Source: Cryptosporidium bovis (Eukaryota > Apicomplexa > Conoidasida > Eucoccidiorida > Cryptosporidiidae). From it: a stretch of 64,000 nucleotides of DNA. Of the stretch, positions 29,101 to 39,500 are shown piece after piece. Numbering within the stretch: the stretch's first letter is position 1; the number at the start of each line of letters is the position of its first letter. Below the pieces are notes generated by a model that was not told where the DNA came from, searched no databases, and saw only the letters and a list, made by a program, of their open reading frames with translations. A program made the position numbers and the translations under genes. Location of the stretch: assembly GCA_009768925.2 (NCBI GenBank), contig VHIT02000018.1, positions 1 through 64,000 on the forward strand. The letters are read 5' to 3'.

Positions 29101-31140
29101 TTTCCGATAGACAAAAGATTACCAAAAACTACACAGATTTTAAATCGCCTTACAAACAATACTTTTCTCATTCAGAATCATTTTTCTACGAGGCCAGTTA
29201 TTCTTCCTGGTTTCTACTACAAACCAAATCCGTCAAAAACTAACCTTGCTGAGATAAAGAGTATGGTTGACAGCTTACTTAGAGAAATAGGTTCTAAAAA
29301 AATCACCAGTACACACCTTGGTTGGATTGGAGAGAAAGTCCCCGATATTGTAAATTTTTGTACTATTATTAAGTCATATACAGACAAAGTTCTTAATCCT
29401 TCATATCCTGGTCTACCTGTCCCAATGGCACCTTCTAGTGAGGTTACTAGTGTGGTTGGTCGAATATTTGATGAATGGATACTATTATTGAGAATGACTA
29501 TTTTCAGTGGAGTTGGTACAAATGAACGCAATAACCCATACAGAAACCTGTTTTTACAACGACTTGCCAGACAAGGTCTGCTTAAAATGGATGACAGAAC
29601 AGAAAAACTATTTACTGCTTGTATTGAAAGAGCAATATACTTAAGTTTAAATAACAAATTTACAGGTTTACCACTGCGTAAGAATATCAATGCTAAATCT
29701 TGTGACATTAGTAACACTCAAGCAGATATGGATCCTTTTCCATTGGATTCTCTGGTGAAATTAATCACTACAATGGCACGTTTCCTGGACCCACAACAGA
29801 TGATATCTGTAGTAACAACACACAAGTTTTTATCGATTCTTACGAAGATAATCCACAAAAGTTCCGAGTCATCCACATTTAATCAAAGGCCTTATTACCG
29901 AATTTTCTTTGCTCTTCTCTGTGAATATGAATCTATTGGTCAAAGTTCTGAAATGGTGCACTTTACTTGTATTCTAAGTATTGTTAACCATCTTCACTAT
30001 ATTAACCCAAATAGAGTCCCTGCCTTTGCATACTCATGGATCCAAATTATCTCGAGTAACAAGTTATTTCCTTACTTATTGCGTCATGCAAAGAGCTGGC
30101 AGCCTTATCAATCATTACTTATCCAACTTTTCACATTTATTTCGCCATACTTGAAATATATACAATTATCCGACAATATTAAGTCTATTTATGGTGCGCT
30201 ACTTAGGATACTGCTTGTTTTATTACATGATTTTCCAGAGTTTCTTTGTGACTATAGTTACAGCTTTTGTGACGCACTGCCGTTAAATTGCATACAGATC
30301 AGAAACTTAATATTATCTGCATTTCCAAGGAATATGAAGCTCCCAGATCCTTTCCTTCCAACGCTGAGGATTGAAAATATACCTGAAATAAAGGTTATTC
30401 CAAGGATGACTTCCAACTATGGTCCGTATATTCTATATAAAGAGCTTAAGGCAAATATAGATAGATACTGGGTAACTAGAGATTATTCAATATTGCCTTT
30501 GATTATGAAGGCAATGAAATTAAATAGGGAAAACGCAATAAAAAAAGGAACGAAATACTTTTTTCCTGTTATTACTGCTTTGCTGCTATATGTTGGTATA
30601 TACCTACCTAATGGCTCTAGATCCAATTCAAATATTGATAACTCTTCTGAAGCAATGTCAGTCAGCGTACCAGATTTAGAGCCGATTAGCTTAAAAGTTG
30701 ATAATTTAGATGACAAGAGTGACTTGAAAAATTTGATTGATTCGATTGAAGATCCCTCCCTTGCGATATTCTTGTTTCTTTCTAAGAACTTGGATATGGA
30801 GGGGCGTTTTAATTTCATATCTGCCATCACTAATTTCCTCGGTTATCCAAATTACTACACATTCTACTTCAGGACACTGCTATTGTGGCTCTTTCTAAAT
30901 AGCTATGACTCTGTTGTTCAGGAGCAGATAACGAGAATACTACTCGAGAGATTGATTGTTCACAGGCCCCATCCATGGGGGTTGTTAATTACATTTATTG
31001 AGCTCATTAAAGATCCTAAATATTCATTTTGGAGTTGTTCATTCGTCCATCTAGCTCCCGAAGTTGAAAAGCTCTTCCAATCCGTGGCTCAGACTTGCCT
31101 TGGACAAGGGCTGAATAAGAACAGTTCGGTAAATTCGTAA
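23161..31140 (+). CDS. NOT1: CCR4-NOT complex scaffold subunit NOT1 (CNOT1)
   Basis: 2659 aa, longer than human CNOT1 (about 2376). NOT1 is the cytoplasmic and nuclear scaffold on which the CCR4/CAF1 deadenylases and NOT2/3/5 assemble. Recognisable blocks in order: the MIF4G-like middle domain that binds CAF1 (about residues 1080-1310; YSYWFAFYLVKNRASKEK, LRHLGCWLGQITI, VPPNPWTNSLL); a Gln-rich linker (about 1340-1400); the CAF40-binding DUF3819 (about 1440-1560; TTREIVGKDFAFEPDEN, CREPLRVAFIAQLRQIL); another Gln/Ser-rich linker (about 1620-1700); and the C-terminal NOT1 superfamily homology domain ending in HPWGLLITFIELIKDPKYSF. There is no intron. Its stop is 23 bp from that of the adaptin gene on the other strand, so their 3' UTRs must overlap. 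Confidence 0.97.
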   Translation: MAEGRLPSGENTSPPQLLNVIQEIGPSSTSDQIKFDKIALEWAKKSGNFVNEVATAIIYMINETSRHNVEPKKKDNKVNFDFSAVLRARWNELSDIKGDQHLLIQNKNSKIETGWNSSIFVEGIQKLVKPFCQNIDNAEVFWDKVIKYVINNSNQLCLSGNDGSFEFFCSILGEIYRRSENKTYIPKDDELFCKIDPFLQKWENPTVQAQFIVKICRLGFEVQNGGYNIHQRNDINFLDESLLNDDLKFDRLYPSINNYSVILDANHLVPESMLSMIKSDTRVLELIENGLIGTPIIYNELKLPRIAVIHSKGSCGAFICSRLLKVLFDLSSRVKDQKLLDQIQHLLFFDIPRYSPIGMLSSLGMIYCDLPNYLKLSNDLVGKVSELFETGIKNNELDKTMLINISISSIKEFICSPRSKMIANSQEKEYELGPNFGLLMQILFASFDEHSSRRSRNLQFIRDLIGQITLRYRFSSIVILSRLTSLGRKYIWKFLKNEYTVLPRLCDMVEAKGQIPPIFHRENRRVPKSNPNVHIDYFHWWFLCLDLIVAGISIRQNSGLNLSEGECNGIIQDSTEVLSRLFQRELEGRDSESFLLIVAIVDYIRARLVYMTYASAELQTILVNRRISLPSFSFEKAVNFKIFAARIVRRNLLLGSPKLSFPSNFWASSFGTPSFSYYYWCISSFVILAIKNAIIEFKLSIDGLENVQIFNLLEALTEFEMIKVDGGINSGIANFRDDSVRSNSVDISSISIKESDASKVEKTPSDKSLTGLKDANNCNNGIDIVPIEGSRVAHDLEINDKVNEYFTRFYTGKMSVKELINELKGVNSRDSTGECKLFNVFLQTLFDECRSFPKYPIPELRLTAIMLGTLVKEDMLIPYGNALVFVQRCIIEALRKSHWSKMFCFGVLAMEQFIDKLINFPQFLFAIVIMSKHLEPVIGSYIRYCEYCLSLLPDSLRNRLFIEKDVLDSFCISPSMAPKNLVSMCSPEMIPFCCHTENITKGDGHCHISKNRLGSLIKLDISSKRTLPDGLTIEQLQGFGLGSLEKLMNDPRIYDTITVPSDHVIEQIFAICNTLASTNVDSKAQEMAEILGKNPEYSYWFAFYLVKNRASKEKNNHSTYVSFLVKLDELLPDITDSFHDSKLNDTSAVPITRKGSNFNVGRSITDIAALASYDCIKTLLCYSTILNEVSSFVNILRHLGCWLGQITIGINHPIIHKYLNPRQLLIESYSKGCISSTLPFVCKILESAKNTHFVPPNPWTNSLLLTLAEIHSTANNANSRMFEVELLFKQLELNLEDYSDKSNYLMVGPQVFNSYNVNTLNEEQRRIYMNVRTHQGANTQYSGVLHNRNTSHLNNFSKTVPTSFTQPSNLTDSQLISSFMPPHYNQMMVQQQSRQYQVPTMDMQFWANKVLISPSIALFQIQPSLRPLVPLALDRSIKEILQVVIPRSVRIAIITTREIVGKDFAFEPDENIYRRATQLMVSSLSGSMAIAACREPLRVAFIAQLRQILHQTLSREEDHVLVEQIAQVLCSDNIDLGCYIIEQAVIKRAVEELEDSISPGILYRKKMRESGQQFVDINYYGGPNSQIQTLYLSSLPEILKYRQNSMRHLQLYRDFLLFTLMRNVYKDSSSQPEARVSNTGQQITQVSRQQGRSDQISGQIHRSQCSHQNTNRYSNRQDLSQNTTSNKVEMNYRLSSNNHIHTKSTNTLIVQPLEPVRVPLLFEISLFPLMSRVDECLSQIKDVIREMALYPPIFPRNFSPPIGNLSYESHYRSQAFVFSRPLGSKVTLSSPRTTAHPVLSVLASLPSDHILFYLCKVVCAIGASASQKEDILIGISQKLFRTLFDAAAAYQQSIIGAIPSTKCIASALGFDAALLHIEVFLGLSHQLLLVSPKFCSKLRKEAVGWFVHAIEEPKYSVDIIVGALRYGLISSHEFDISLTNLLDKEFPLKESDDSSGSLGKFLNFIEFTYKLFFRCIGDWHFPIDKRLPKTTQILNRLTNNTFLIQNHFSTRPVILPGFYYKPNPSKTNLAEIKSMVDSLLREIGSKKITSTHLGWIGEKVPDIVNFCTIIKSYTDKVLNPSYPGLPVPMAPSSEVTSVVGRIFDEWILLLRMTIFSGVGTNERNNPYRNLFLQRLARQGLLKMDDRTEKLFTACIERAIYLSLNNKFTGLPLRKNINAKSCDISNTQADMDPFPLDSLVKLITTMARFLDPQQMISVVTTHKFLSILTKIIHKSSESSTFNQRPYYRIFFALLCEYESIGQSSEMVHFTCILSIVNHLHYINPNRVPAFAYSWIQIISSNKLFPYLLRHAKSWQPYQSLLIQLFTFISPYLKYIQLSDNIKSIYGALLRILLVLLHDFPEFLCDYSYSFCDALPLNCIQIRNLILSAFPRNMKLPDPFLPTLRIENIPEIKVIPRMTSNYGPYILYKELKANIDRYWVTRDYSILPLIMKAMKLNRENAIKKGTKYFFPVITALLLYVGIYLPNGSRSNSNIDNSSEAMSVSVPDLEPISLKVDNLDDKSDLKNLIDSIEDPSLAIFLFLSKNLDMEGRFNFISAITNFLGYPNYYTFYFRTLLLWLFLNSYDSVVQEQITRILLERLIVHRPHPWGLLITFIELIKDPKYSFWSCSFVHLAPEVEKLFQSVAQTCLGQGLNKNSSVNS

Positions 31141-31163
31141 TTCAAATCTTACATTAGCATTTT

Positions 31164-34100
31164 CTAGCTATGTTTTACTAATATATATGATGTCAGTATT
31201 TGTTTTAATATCTTCGATATAATACTCGAGCTTGATCTCAACTTTATTTCGACCAAATTTTGGGTTCCGTCCTCCGTGTCTCCGCTCTTTGAATTTGGGT
31301 CGTTTAGTTCATTCTTAGTGTGACCATTTGATATAACCGTCATGATTGCTATCCTTCTATGATTACTCAGATACAATGTTGACGTCCCATAGTAGATGAA
31401 ATCTTTCATTATATTATCGTCTATACTATCCTTAAAAGTGTTTACTGTAAAATTTAGAAGTTGAAGGTAAATCGGTATTTCCATAGAAGAAATTGCAAGT
31501 TTTCCCTTCGTGTAAATTTGTGAAAATCTATCCCAAAAACTTTCAAATTCATGCCTGTTCATTTTTTTCGTTGGATACATGAAGTTCGTAATGATTACTG
31601 GGAGTCTGTAATTAACTGTAACCATTTTTGAACTATTATCGCAATTAAAATTTGTTTCATTTGTCTCGACACTTTCATATATGTATTCTTCATTTGGAGA
31701 AATTAGAAGTGTCATAGAAATTATTGGAGGATTTAAATAAGACCCTCTACAGCAAACAGCCACTTTGTATTCAATTGTTTTACCTAACTCAGCTATCCCA
31801 CCTGTAACTTTATCTGGAATTTTAGCATCAAGATTTTGGCTCAGAGAATCAAAATCATTTGTGAATGAACTAGGAGATCTGTTTAATTGCCTTTCTTCAT
31901 TTATTATTGAAATACCTTCAATACTTACTTTCTTTTTTTTGTCCGAATCCTTAAACCTTAAATATATAACAGATTCGCCAGAACCATGTTTGTAATTTCC
32001 ATGAGTGAAGGAAATTGTCAAGTAATTACTTTGAAATAAGATGCCCTTTCTAAGTAAACAAAGGCACAACCAAAGGTTTTTATTTGAGTTTCCTCTCTGT
32101 TTATACCTTTTTATTATAGTTGAAATTAAGGTTCGGCAATCCCTCTGGCTAAGTTCTTCGGTTAAAATTTGACAACCTTTGTCTCTAAGTGAGTTAATAT
32201 CAGAGAATTCATCTTCTGGAATATTCCCAATCATAGGTGTGTTTTTATATTGTGTATTCAAAGAGATTATATTTAGCAATTCTGGAGAATCAAATGAATT
32301 ACCCCTATTACTTACTCCAAGCTTTAGCAACTCAAAAATTTTATTTTGTATACTTTGATCAGAATTGCAGTAAAATCTCGTAAAAGAGAGCAAAATCATG
32401 CTATTTATCAACGAGTTATATTCATTTTCATGATTTTGAGACAGAAGGTCATAAATATTGAGCAGCACACCAACCTGCTCTATTATTGGAATTCTGTTGG
32501 ACAGTATATATCCATACTCACCCAATAGAAAGCAGAGCCATCTCATTCCTGAGCGTGGAACGAAATTGCCTGTGCACTTCCCCCATTTACTCAATAACTT
32601 AAAGGCTCTGAATGTTGCAAATTTGTGTATGCTCTTAATTGAACTGTTGGTTATTTCAGATTTTAACTTCGAACTTTCTGTTCTTTTTTCGTTGGAACTT
32701 CCACTCAGATTGTTCTCACATAAAATATCCATAACCTCAAAAAGTGTATTGTCTGATAATTCAATATTTTCAAAAATGGATTCTGTATATTGGAATTTTT
32801 CCAAAAACTGAAAAATAACATCAATTATCTTGATAGGAACTTCATTTGTTTCCGAAAATTTTCTTGTCAAGTAAGAAACGGAAATAATTATTTCTTCAAC
32901 TAGAGTTTTTGCCTTTCCTGGAAAGAAGTATCTGTTTTGCATATACAAGTATTTTTTTTTTATTTTATTGTCTGTCTTTTCTCTTAGATAATTGTATATT
33001 ATTCCATTTAGAATTTCTTTTGATATGAACCTCCAATTCTCATTATCTGAAATATAAGTTAATATATCCAACAGATTCATCGTTGTATCCTCATCGATTG
33101 AGCATGTGAACCTAAGCAAAACAAATAAATTCTTCCTTATTAACTCATTGATTATCTCGTTTGATCTCAATTCGCAAAGTAATGAGACTGAAATATAGGC
33201 GTAGTCTTTATTTTCAGTATATAGCAATCCTAGCAAGAAGCTACCCATTAAATGGAATATATTATGGGGAAGGGCAAAATCTGTTACCTTAATAATAAAT
33301 CTTGTCACCTCCACTCCAATTCCAACCGTACACTGAACTTCAATTTCATCATATAAGTCCCTATTCTTTACCCTATCTTGCAATATTTTAATACATTTAA
33401 TTCCCTCGAAAAAAACATCTTCTATTATCTGTACAATCCTATTAATAACTATTTGGTCTTGATTTACTTTACTAAAACACTGTAAGGTTTCTAAAATCTT
33501 TACCTGAAGCCAAAAAGTAGATACATTATGAAACATCCAATCTTTGAATTCACTGTACTTTCTTATTCTAAATAATGTAAAAACCATAAATGGAACCACA
33601 AAGTTCCACTCCTCAATTAATTTATTATTTGAAATACCTGTAATTTTATCCTTATCCTGCACAGCTGAATTGTGGGTTTTTATATCAGATTCTAATAATA
33701 TTTTATGAGTAGAATTATCAATATCATTACTATTATTGATGATAATACTCCTTATTAAGTTACATAAAGAAATCAAGCAGTCTATATCTCTTTCAAATTG
33801 AAAATATAGAATTAACTTCTCACTCCACTCATTTGCCTTCAGTCTATCAGGGCAACATTGAAATAGTTTTATCAGACAACAAATTGCTTTTGATCGAATA
33901 CTATGAGATCCAAACAGCTGCTTTTCTAAAAGAAATTCGGCAATTTTCATAATATCAGTAAACAAATTCTCTGAAAAGTCAATATTTGGAGTATTAGCAA
34001 TGAAATTTAATGCAATGGATCCTTTTAATATACCCTCCATTCTCGTTTTTTCCATTTTATTTGTAAGCTTCTTTGGCTTAACCTCAATACTCCCTCTAAC

Positions 34101-34451
34101 TGTAGAACTATCACCAATGTTTTCATAATTTGCCAAAGATTCTAAACAGATCTTCAAATCACGTTTCAACGTATTTATTAGTAACCTTAGTAAATCAACT
34201 CTGTCATGAAAAATAGTAGAGGCTGCAATAAAACCACAATGTTTGTCCTCATATAAATCTGAACCAACCAACTCAATTATCTCCATCCAACCAAAGTCTA
34301 ATTCATACCCTAAGAGGTTAATATAAATTAGCCTCCAAATTATGTTATGCTTTTCCTTTGAAGTAAGTACATTTCCAACTCTCTTTGAGACTTCATTTTG
34401 TGTATTCAATAACCCTCTAAGCCTTGAAACCTCAAAATCTATAATATCCAT
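31164..34451 (-). CDS. AP-2 complex alpha-adaptin-like large subunit
   Basis: 1095 aa. The N-terminus (residues about 1-100) matches adaptin trunks: LIYINLLGYELDFGWMEIIE, then GFIAASTIF and LRLLINTLKRDL, aligning with the alpha-adaptin LLGHDIDFGHMEAVNLL region. HEAT-type helices follow to about residue 640. A variable linker leads to an appendage: a beta-sandwich segment (about 890-960; KVAVCCRGSYLNPPIISMTL) and a platform-like end containing FESFWDRFSQI. Alpha-adaptin forms AP-2 with beta, mu and sigma chains and links clathrin to PI(4,5)P2-rich plasma membrane and endocytic cargo. Gamma- or delta-adaptin would be the alternatives, but the two-part ear with a FxxFW platform favours alpha. 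It is tail-to-tail with NOT1. Confidence 0.85.
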   Translation of the reverse strand: MDIIDFEVSRLRGLLNTQNEVSKRVGNVLTSKEKHNIIWRLIYINLLGYELDFGWMEIIELVGSDLYEDKHCGFIAASTIFHDRVDLLRLLINTLKRDLKICLESLANYENIGDSSTVRGSIEVKPKKLTNKMEKTRMEGILKGSIALNFIANTPNIDFSENLFTDIMKIAEFLLEKQLFGSHSIRSKAICCLIKLFQCCPDRLKANEWSEKLILYFQFERDIDCLISLCNLIRSIIINNSNDIDNSTHKILLESDIKTHNSAVQDKDKITGISNNKLIEEWNFVVPFMVFTLFRIRKYSEFKDWMFHNVSTFWLQVKILETLQCFSKVNQDQIVINRIVQIIEDVFFEGIKCIKILQDRVKNRDLYDEIEVQCTVGIGVEVTRFIIKVTDFALPHNIFHLMGSFLLGLLYTENKDYAYISVSLLCELRSNEIINELIRKNLFVLLRFTCSIDEDTTMNLLDILTYISDNENWRFISKEILNGIIYNYLREKTDNKIKKKYLYMQNRYFFPGKAKTLVEEIIISVSYLTRKFSETNEVPIKIIDVIFQFLEKFQYTESIFENIELSDNTLFEVMDILCENNLSGSSNEKRTESSKLKSEITNSSIKSIHKFATFRAFKLLSKWGKCTGNFVPRSGMRWLCFLLGEYGYILSNRIPIIEQVGVLLNIYDLLSQNHENEYNSLINSMILLSFTRFYCNSDQSIQNKIFELLKLGVSNRGNSFDSPELLNIISLNTQYKNTPMIGNIPEDEFSDINSLRDKGCQILTEELSQRDCRTLISTIIKRYKQRGNSNKNLWLCLCLLRKGILFQSNYLTISFTHGNYKHGSGESVIYLRFKDSDKKKKVSIEGISIINEERQLNRSPSSFTNDFDSLSQNLDAKIPDKVTGGIAELGKTIEYKVAVCCRGSYLNPPIISMTLLISPNEEYIYESVETNETNFNCDNSSKMVTVNYRLPVIITNFMYPTKKMNRHEFESFWDRFSQIYTKGKLAISSMEIPIYLQLLNFTVNTFKDSIDDNIMKDFIYYGTSTLYLSNHRRIAIMTVISNGHTKNELNDPNSKSGDTEDGTQNLVEIKLRSSSSIISKILKQILTSYILVKHS

Positions 34452-34812
34452 CTCAAAAAGTTATTTAGAAGTTTTTCTTTCCGAAAATTTTTCACTGGAA
34501 CGCCACACTAATTGAATTTTTAAGATTAGAGGGCAGCGTGATTACAAGTAAAAAGTTGGCGGTAACACTAACGTGTAAATCTTGAATATTGTTTTGTTAG
34601 AAATTTATTACTTTTGTACCCCTATTCAATTGTTTAAGATAGTCTTTCTATTACTATTGAGCACACCATTTAATATTTTCTTAACCCACGTACTTTTAAA
34701 GGCACTGACGCATCCTGTATTTGACAGAGCATGTGGTCACTGTTAGAGACGTCAATTTAATCATAATAAATATGAATTACAATGAAATATTTTGATTTTA
34801 ATGTGTACACCA

Positions 34813-34847
<35 letters not shown>

Positions 34848-36296
34848 TAATACAAGAGATTACAAATATGTACGCATTTGCTTTGAACCTTAAACCACGA
34901 AAAAGTTGGTAAATTCCCAGTAGTTAAATCCATAGACTGTAAAAGTGCATTCCAAATAAGCAATTATAAAAACCCGACTTATTCTCAAAAGCAATAAACT
35001 ATTTAAAATGGTATCACTTGTTGAAGTAAGATGACTTATTTATTTCAGCTTATTGAAATAACAATCTTTAAATTGAATGATATCTTAATTTGCACAATTA
35101 TTACTTGAAAACTTTGTTAATACATATTTAAAATATTATTTTCTGTTTTTTTTAGATTATATTACTGTTTTCTATCTACTATTGTCTTCAAAAATATTAT
35201 TATTAAAACAACTGTAACTTTTACCTTACACTCAAACCTACAGAAATTCTATCTACTTTTGTTTCCAACTGTCAATTTCTTATTAATTTGCAAAACGTTC
35301 AATAAACTTTTTCTCATATCCCTTAAATTAAAGAAATCGTGTAAACTTAATTAAAATCCTTAAATTATAAATTTAATTTATCATGCTTCCGTATTGTTGA
35401 AAGTGCCTTCAATTGTCGAAATATTCTGCAATACAAAAATAACCAAAATAGCACAAATTAGTTAATTTAAAATTTTTAATTTCGGATATAAAACTTAACA
35501 TAAACTTAATTTATAATTTATTCTACATTAATTAATAATATTAAATCATTTCAATTGGTCAATTTTCTGTAGACTCACATATGCAGAAACCGTTCACACC
35601 TCCCATCAATTTTTTTATCTTGTTTTATTCTAAGGTTACTTCATTTATGGTTATATACATTAATAATCATATATAACTACTCAGAAGCTGTTTACATATT
35701 TTAATTAAAGATCATTAAAGTGATTTAACATATATATTGAGTACCCATTTCCTTCAATAAAGTACCATATGACATTATTAAACCAAAAAATTTAACAGAA
35801 AAAAACCATCTAGAATTTTTCATTCGTTATGAATTAAAAATCAGGAGACAATTTCTGAATAATTATATTTTATTGCTTGAATATTTTATATAAATTAAAT
35901 CTAGATGTATTAAAAAAATCAATAAAAAGTACAATATATGAAAATGATGAAAATCGCGATAATTAAGTAATTAAAACCTAGAAAATACGTTTCGCTCAAG
36001 AAGAAAGAAGTGACAAAAAATAAACAATTATAACGAAAAGTTAGTCAGCCACTAGAAGCAGAAGGAAGCGTTATATCGTCTATTGTATAAAACTCTGAAA
36101 AAAAGACAAAGCTCAAATGATATTCATAGTATGTATTATCAAATAGATATCAAAAATTAAATGATAAGTACGATATTATTCATATAAATTTACTGATGAT
36201 ATCTAAATTGTATCTGTAAATATTTTATCACCTCCTTATTGTTATAAATAATATACGAAAATATTTTGGTGCTCAATACGAGCTTCACGTCGTGAG
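34452..36296. other. 1.85-kb gene-free, A+T-rich spacer
   Basis: I see no coding frame of note between the adaptin start and the tRNA. Next to the adaptin gene is TTGGCGG at 34556-34562, an E2F-like core. A TA microsatellite lies at 34816-34844. The remainder (about 34900-36280) is low-complexity A+T with no repeat family or clear RNA gene that I can see. Given the usual spacers of a few hundred bp here, this is long, and may hold an unannotated non-coding RNA. Confidence 0.55.
34816..34844. repeat. (TA)n microsatellite, ~14 units
   Basis: An uninterrupted TA dinucleotide run of 29 bases in the spacer upstream of the adaptin gene. Likely length-polymorphic between isolates. Confidence 0.95.
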
Positions 36297-36370
36297 GGTG
36301 GGATGGCCGAGCGGTCTAAGGCGCTAGTTCGAGGTGCTAGTTTTCGCGGGTTCGAATCCCGTTCCCATCA
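36297..36370 (+). tRNA. tRNA, probably Leu(GAG); short variable loop
   Basis: A 74-nt tRNA with full cloverleaf potential. Acceptor stem GGTGGGA (36297-36303) pairs with TCCCATC (36363-36369), with one G-U, and the discriminator is A. The D-arm/A box is TGGCCGAGCGGT and the B box GGTTCGAATCC. The anticodon stem CTAGT/GCTAG encloses loop TCGAGGT, giving anticodon GAG preceded by C rather than the near-universal U33. The T stem is GCGGG/CCCGT. The Leu/Ser-like D-arm and A73 fit leucine, but the variable region is only TTTTC (5 nt), not the long arm of class II tRNAs. It could be a degenerate tRNA or an unusual leucine tRNA. No CCA is encoded. Confidence 0.8.
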
Positions 36371-36371
36371 C

Positions 36372-36376
36372 TTTTT
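36372..36376 (+). terminator. RNA polymerase III T-run terminator of the tRNA
   Basis: Five T residues start 2 bases after the tRNA discriminator, the usual Pol III stop signal. It supports active transcription of the tRNA. Confidence 0.8.
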
Positions 36377-36503
36377 GACTGCCTTTACTAAAAATCCTGT
36401 AGTTGTCACACAAACAAAAACACTTTCAAGAATTCGTTCTATTCCATATTCATTACTTTGGCGATAATGTAAAAATTTATTCTTTCCAAAATGTTCTCTA
36501 AAT

Positions 36504-39500
36504 TCATGCAGCATTGCAGGTTGGTCCAATGCAGGTCGTTTCGTAAGACACAATTGGAGTAGTTATAACTTTCTTGACACAACCTGTAGTTGTTTTTTCG
36601 GTATTTTCAGGACATCTACTGTCTGGTTTTGTTACAAGTACACATTCTTTGTTATCAAATAGTGTATACGGGTCATTACATGTCAGGGCAAAAGGTGCAT
36701 ATTCAACAATATAGCAGGTTCCATCTTGATCTGTAACATACCCAGATGGACAACTTGAAACAACTGGTGTCGACTCTGTCTTCTCACAGCCTCCAGACGG
36801 GCACACTTTTGGTGCAAATCTTGCACATCTATCTCCCAGAAGCTGACTATCAATGCTGCAACTCAAAGAATACGGGGCGAATACTTCCCTAGAACAAACT
36901 GTTGTTCTGACTAAACTCATTTCTGGGGCAGCAACGTAATGGTTATGATGGTGGTGGTGACTCTCGCCTACATAATCTCGGGTCACAGTATAATGTTGCC
37001 TTGAGTGATGATGCCCAGGATGATGTTCAGACGTTGCTAGCGATCTTTTACTTCCTTGTGTAACACCAGATTCCATTGTATAACCAGGTGGGCAGACAAG
37101 TTCAGGAGGGAAAGTCTTTATTCTTTCACAATCACCATTTGGGCAGACCTTCTCTGTGTATTTTGCACATTTATCGCTGATAACAACTAAACCTGGTGGG
37201 CACGCCAATTCATAATCTGCATATTCATTTGCAATGCATCTTTGTCCACTTCTTTCGAAGTTTTGTGGGCAAGAAAGTACGGGTGGAACGTAGCTGATTC
37301 TCTCACAATTATTATTGGGGCACACTTTATTTGTTGACTGTTGACACATATCACCCAATAACCTGAATCCATCTGGGCATTGAAGTGCATATGGTTCATA
37401 CACATTCCTTACACATTGACTAGCTCCACTTGCCTTGTGTCCATGAGCTCTTATTGCAACTCCTGCTTGGGGCCTATAATAACCAGGAGGACATTCCATA
37501 GTTGGTGGCGTGCGGATTAACTGTTCACAGTTTCCATCTGGACAGACCTTAACTGTGTGGATCGCACATTTATCGCCAATAATAGTATAGTTATCTGGAC
37601 AAGAAAGATCATATGGGGTATAAATTTGTTTCGTGCATTCTTGATTTGCCAAGTTACCGTGATTATGATGGCCATGTGAAGCACCTACTTCATTAAAGTG
37701 CGAATGGTGGCTTTCAGCCTGTGGTCTTGAGTAACCAGGTGGACAAACCATGTTTGCAGGTTTACTTATCAAACGCTCACAATTTCCATTAGGACAAATC
37801 TTATTTGTAAAGGCAGCGCACCTGTCTCCCAATAGTACAAATCCTGATAAGCAGGCAAGATTATACTCCTCAAAAATGGTTTTAACACACTCAGCTGATG
37901 GTGCAGACATATGGTGATGACTTCCTGAACCGTGTTTAGTTGATGAAATTGCAGTTTGAATTCCATGTGCATTTCTAAAGCCTGGTGGGCAAGTATAGGA
38001 TGGTGAAACAGTTATTTGTTTTTTGCAGTCACCTTGTAAGCATATTTTTTCGGTTTTATCGACACACTTATCTCCATCTAGAATGAAAGGTAGTTCACAT
38101 TTCAAAATATATGGGACAGAAATGGTTTTAATACATTCAGGTGAAGCCAAGTTCCTATGGTGATGATGATGACTGTGATGATGACCGTGATGATGACCTT
38201 GTTGTATCACATTATTTTGATAAGTGACAGTTGGATATTTTAAAACTTCCTGTACCGTTTGAACTTGTTGGATTGATACTGCCATTGGATTTGAATGTTG
38301 ATGTGAATGAGATGCAGGTAAGGTTGGTTTTGATGATGAAAATCCTGGTGGACATACTAATTCTGCTGGTTCATTATATACACGCTCACAGTTACCATTT
38401 GGGCATATTTTATCAGAATAGGTAACACATTTATCTGCTAAAAGCCTTGCACCAACTGGACAAATGAGGGTGTATGGGGAATGATCAGCGTGAATACATT
38501 TTATCTGTGTGGTTTGTACAACAGATTGTGGTACTGACACAGAAACAGGTTGTGAAGTAGCAACTCCGATTGGTAGATAGTTATGCCCATGACTGTGATG
38601 TCCATGATGACCGTGTCCATATCTTTGAGAAGAAGACTGAACAGCTGCCAAATGTCTGTTATGTGAATGTGTTGATAAAACTGATAACTCGTCTATTTGG
38701 TGGTATCCAGGTGGACATGTCATTGATATAGGTGCAGTAACAATTCTTTGGCAGCTTTCGTTAGGACAAATTCTTTCTCTGGTTGTCGCACATTTATCAC
38801 CGACTAAATCATATCCAGTTGGACATGCAAGATCATAAGGCGAATATTTGTTTATTTGGCAGTGGGACCCCACATCAACTGAACCTGGTGGACATCTGAG
38901 TGTTGGTGGTGTTTTTATAAATTTTGCACACTCTTTTGATTTAGTTCCATCCTGACAAATTGCTTCCAATGGATAATAATTTGTTAGAACACACTCCTTA
39001 CCTATCAATTCTGCGTTATTTTCGCATATTGGAACTGCTGGAACTGAATCAGCCTTTGTACATGTTTTTGGGGTAATTTTTGGGACATCTTCACAAATTG
39101 GTCTTGGGACCTCCTTATGGTGTTGAGTGTGTATATTTGGTACTTGAACAGTTGCAGTAATTGATCCATGTGAATGACTATGAGAATGTAAATGTGGATG
39201 GTTATGAGAGTGTGAATTATGATGATGTCCAGGATGCTGAGACTCGGATGTTTCGAATGCAGCAGAGGTCTCCTTCGATACTGCCAACCTTCTGAGTGCC
39301 TTAGCATCAGGGGTTTTGCATTCAGTAACATATGTTGTTGTCGAACAATCATATTGACTTCTTCTGACACATTGTTTACCGGTTTCAAGTGAATATCCAG
39401 GTGGACATTCCAATACTGGGGAACTAATTGATCTTTCAACACAGACATCACCTTCTCTGACACCCACAGGACAAACATATTGTAGAGCTCCTGGTACAAG

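Noticed and set aside
29217-29717. 166-codon antisense ORF within NOT1
   Set aside because: Overlaps a conserved coding region and has no recognisable features.
36318-36340. Reading the tRNA as Ser(CGA)
   Set aside because: That register breaks the anticodon stem, the discriminator is A rather than the G expected of serine tRNAs, and no serine-type long arm exists.
36368-36553. 61-codon ORF between the tRNA and COWP1
   Set aside because: It overlaps the tRNA end and the COWP1 3' end, and the product has no signal of being a protein.
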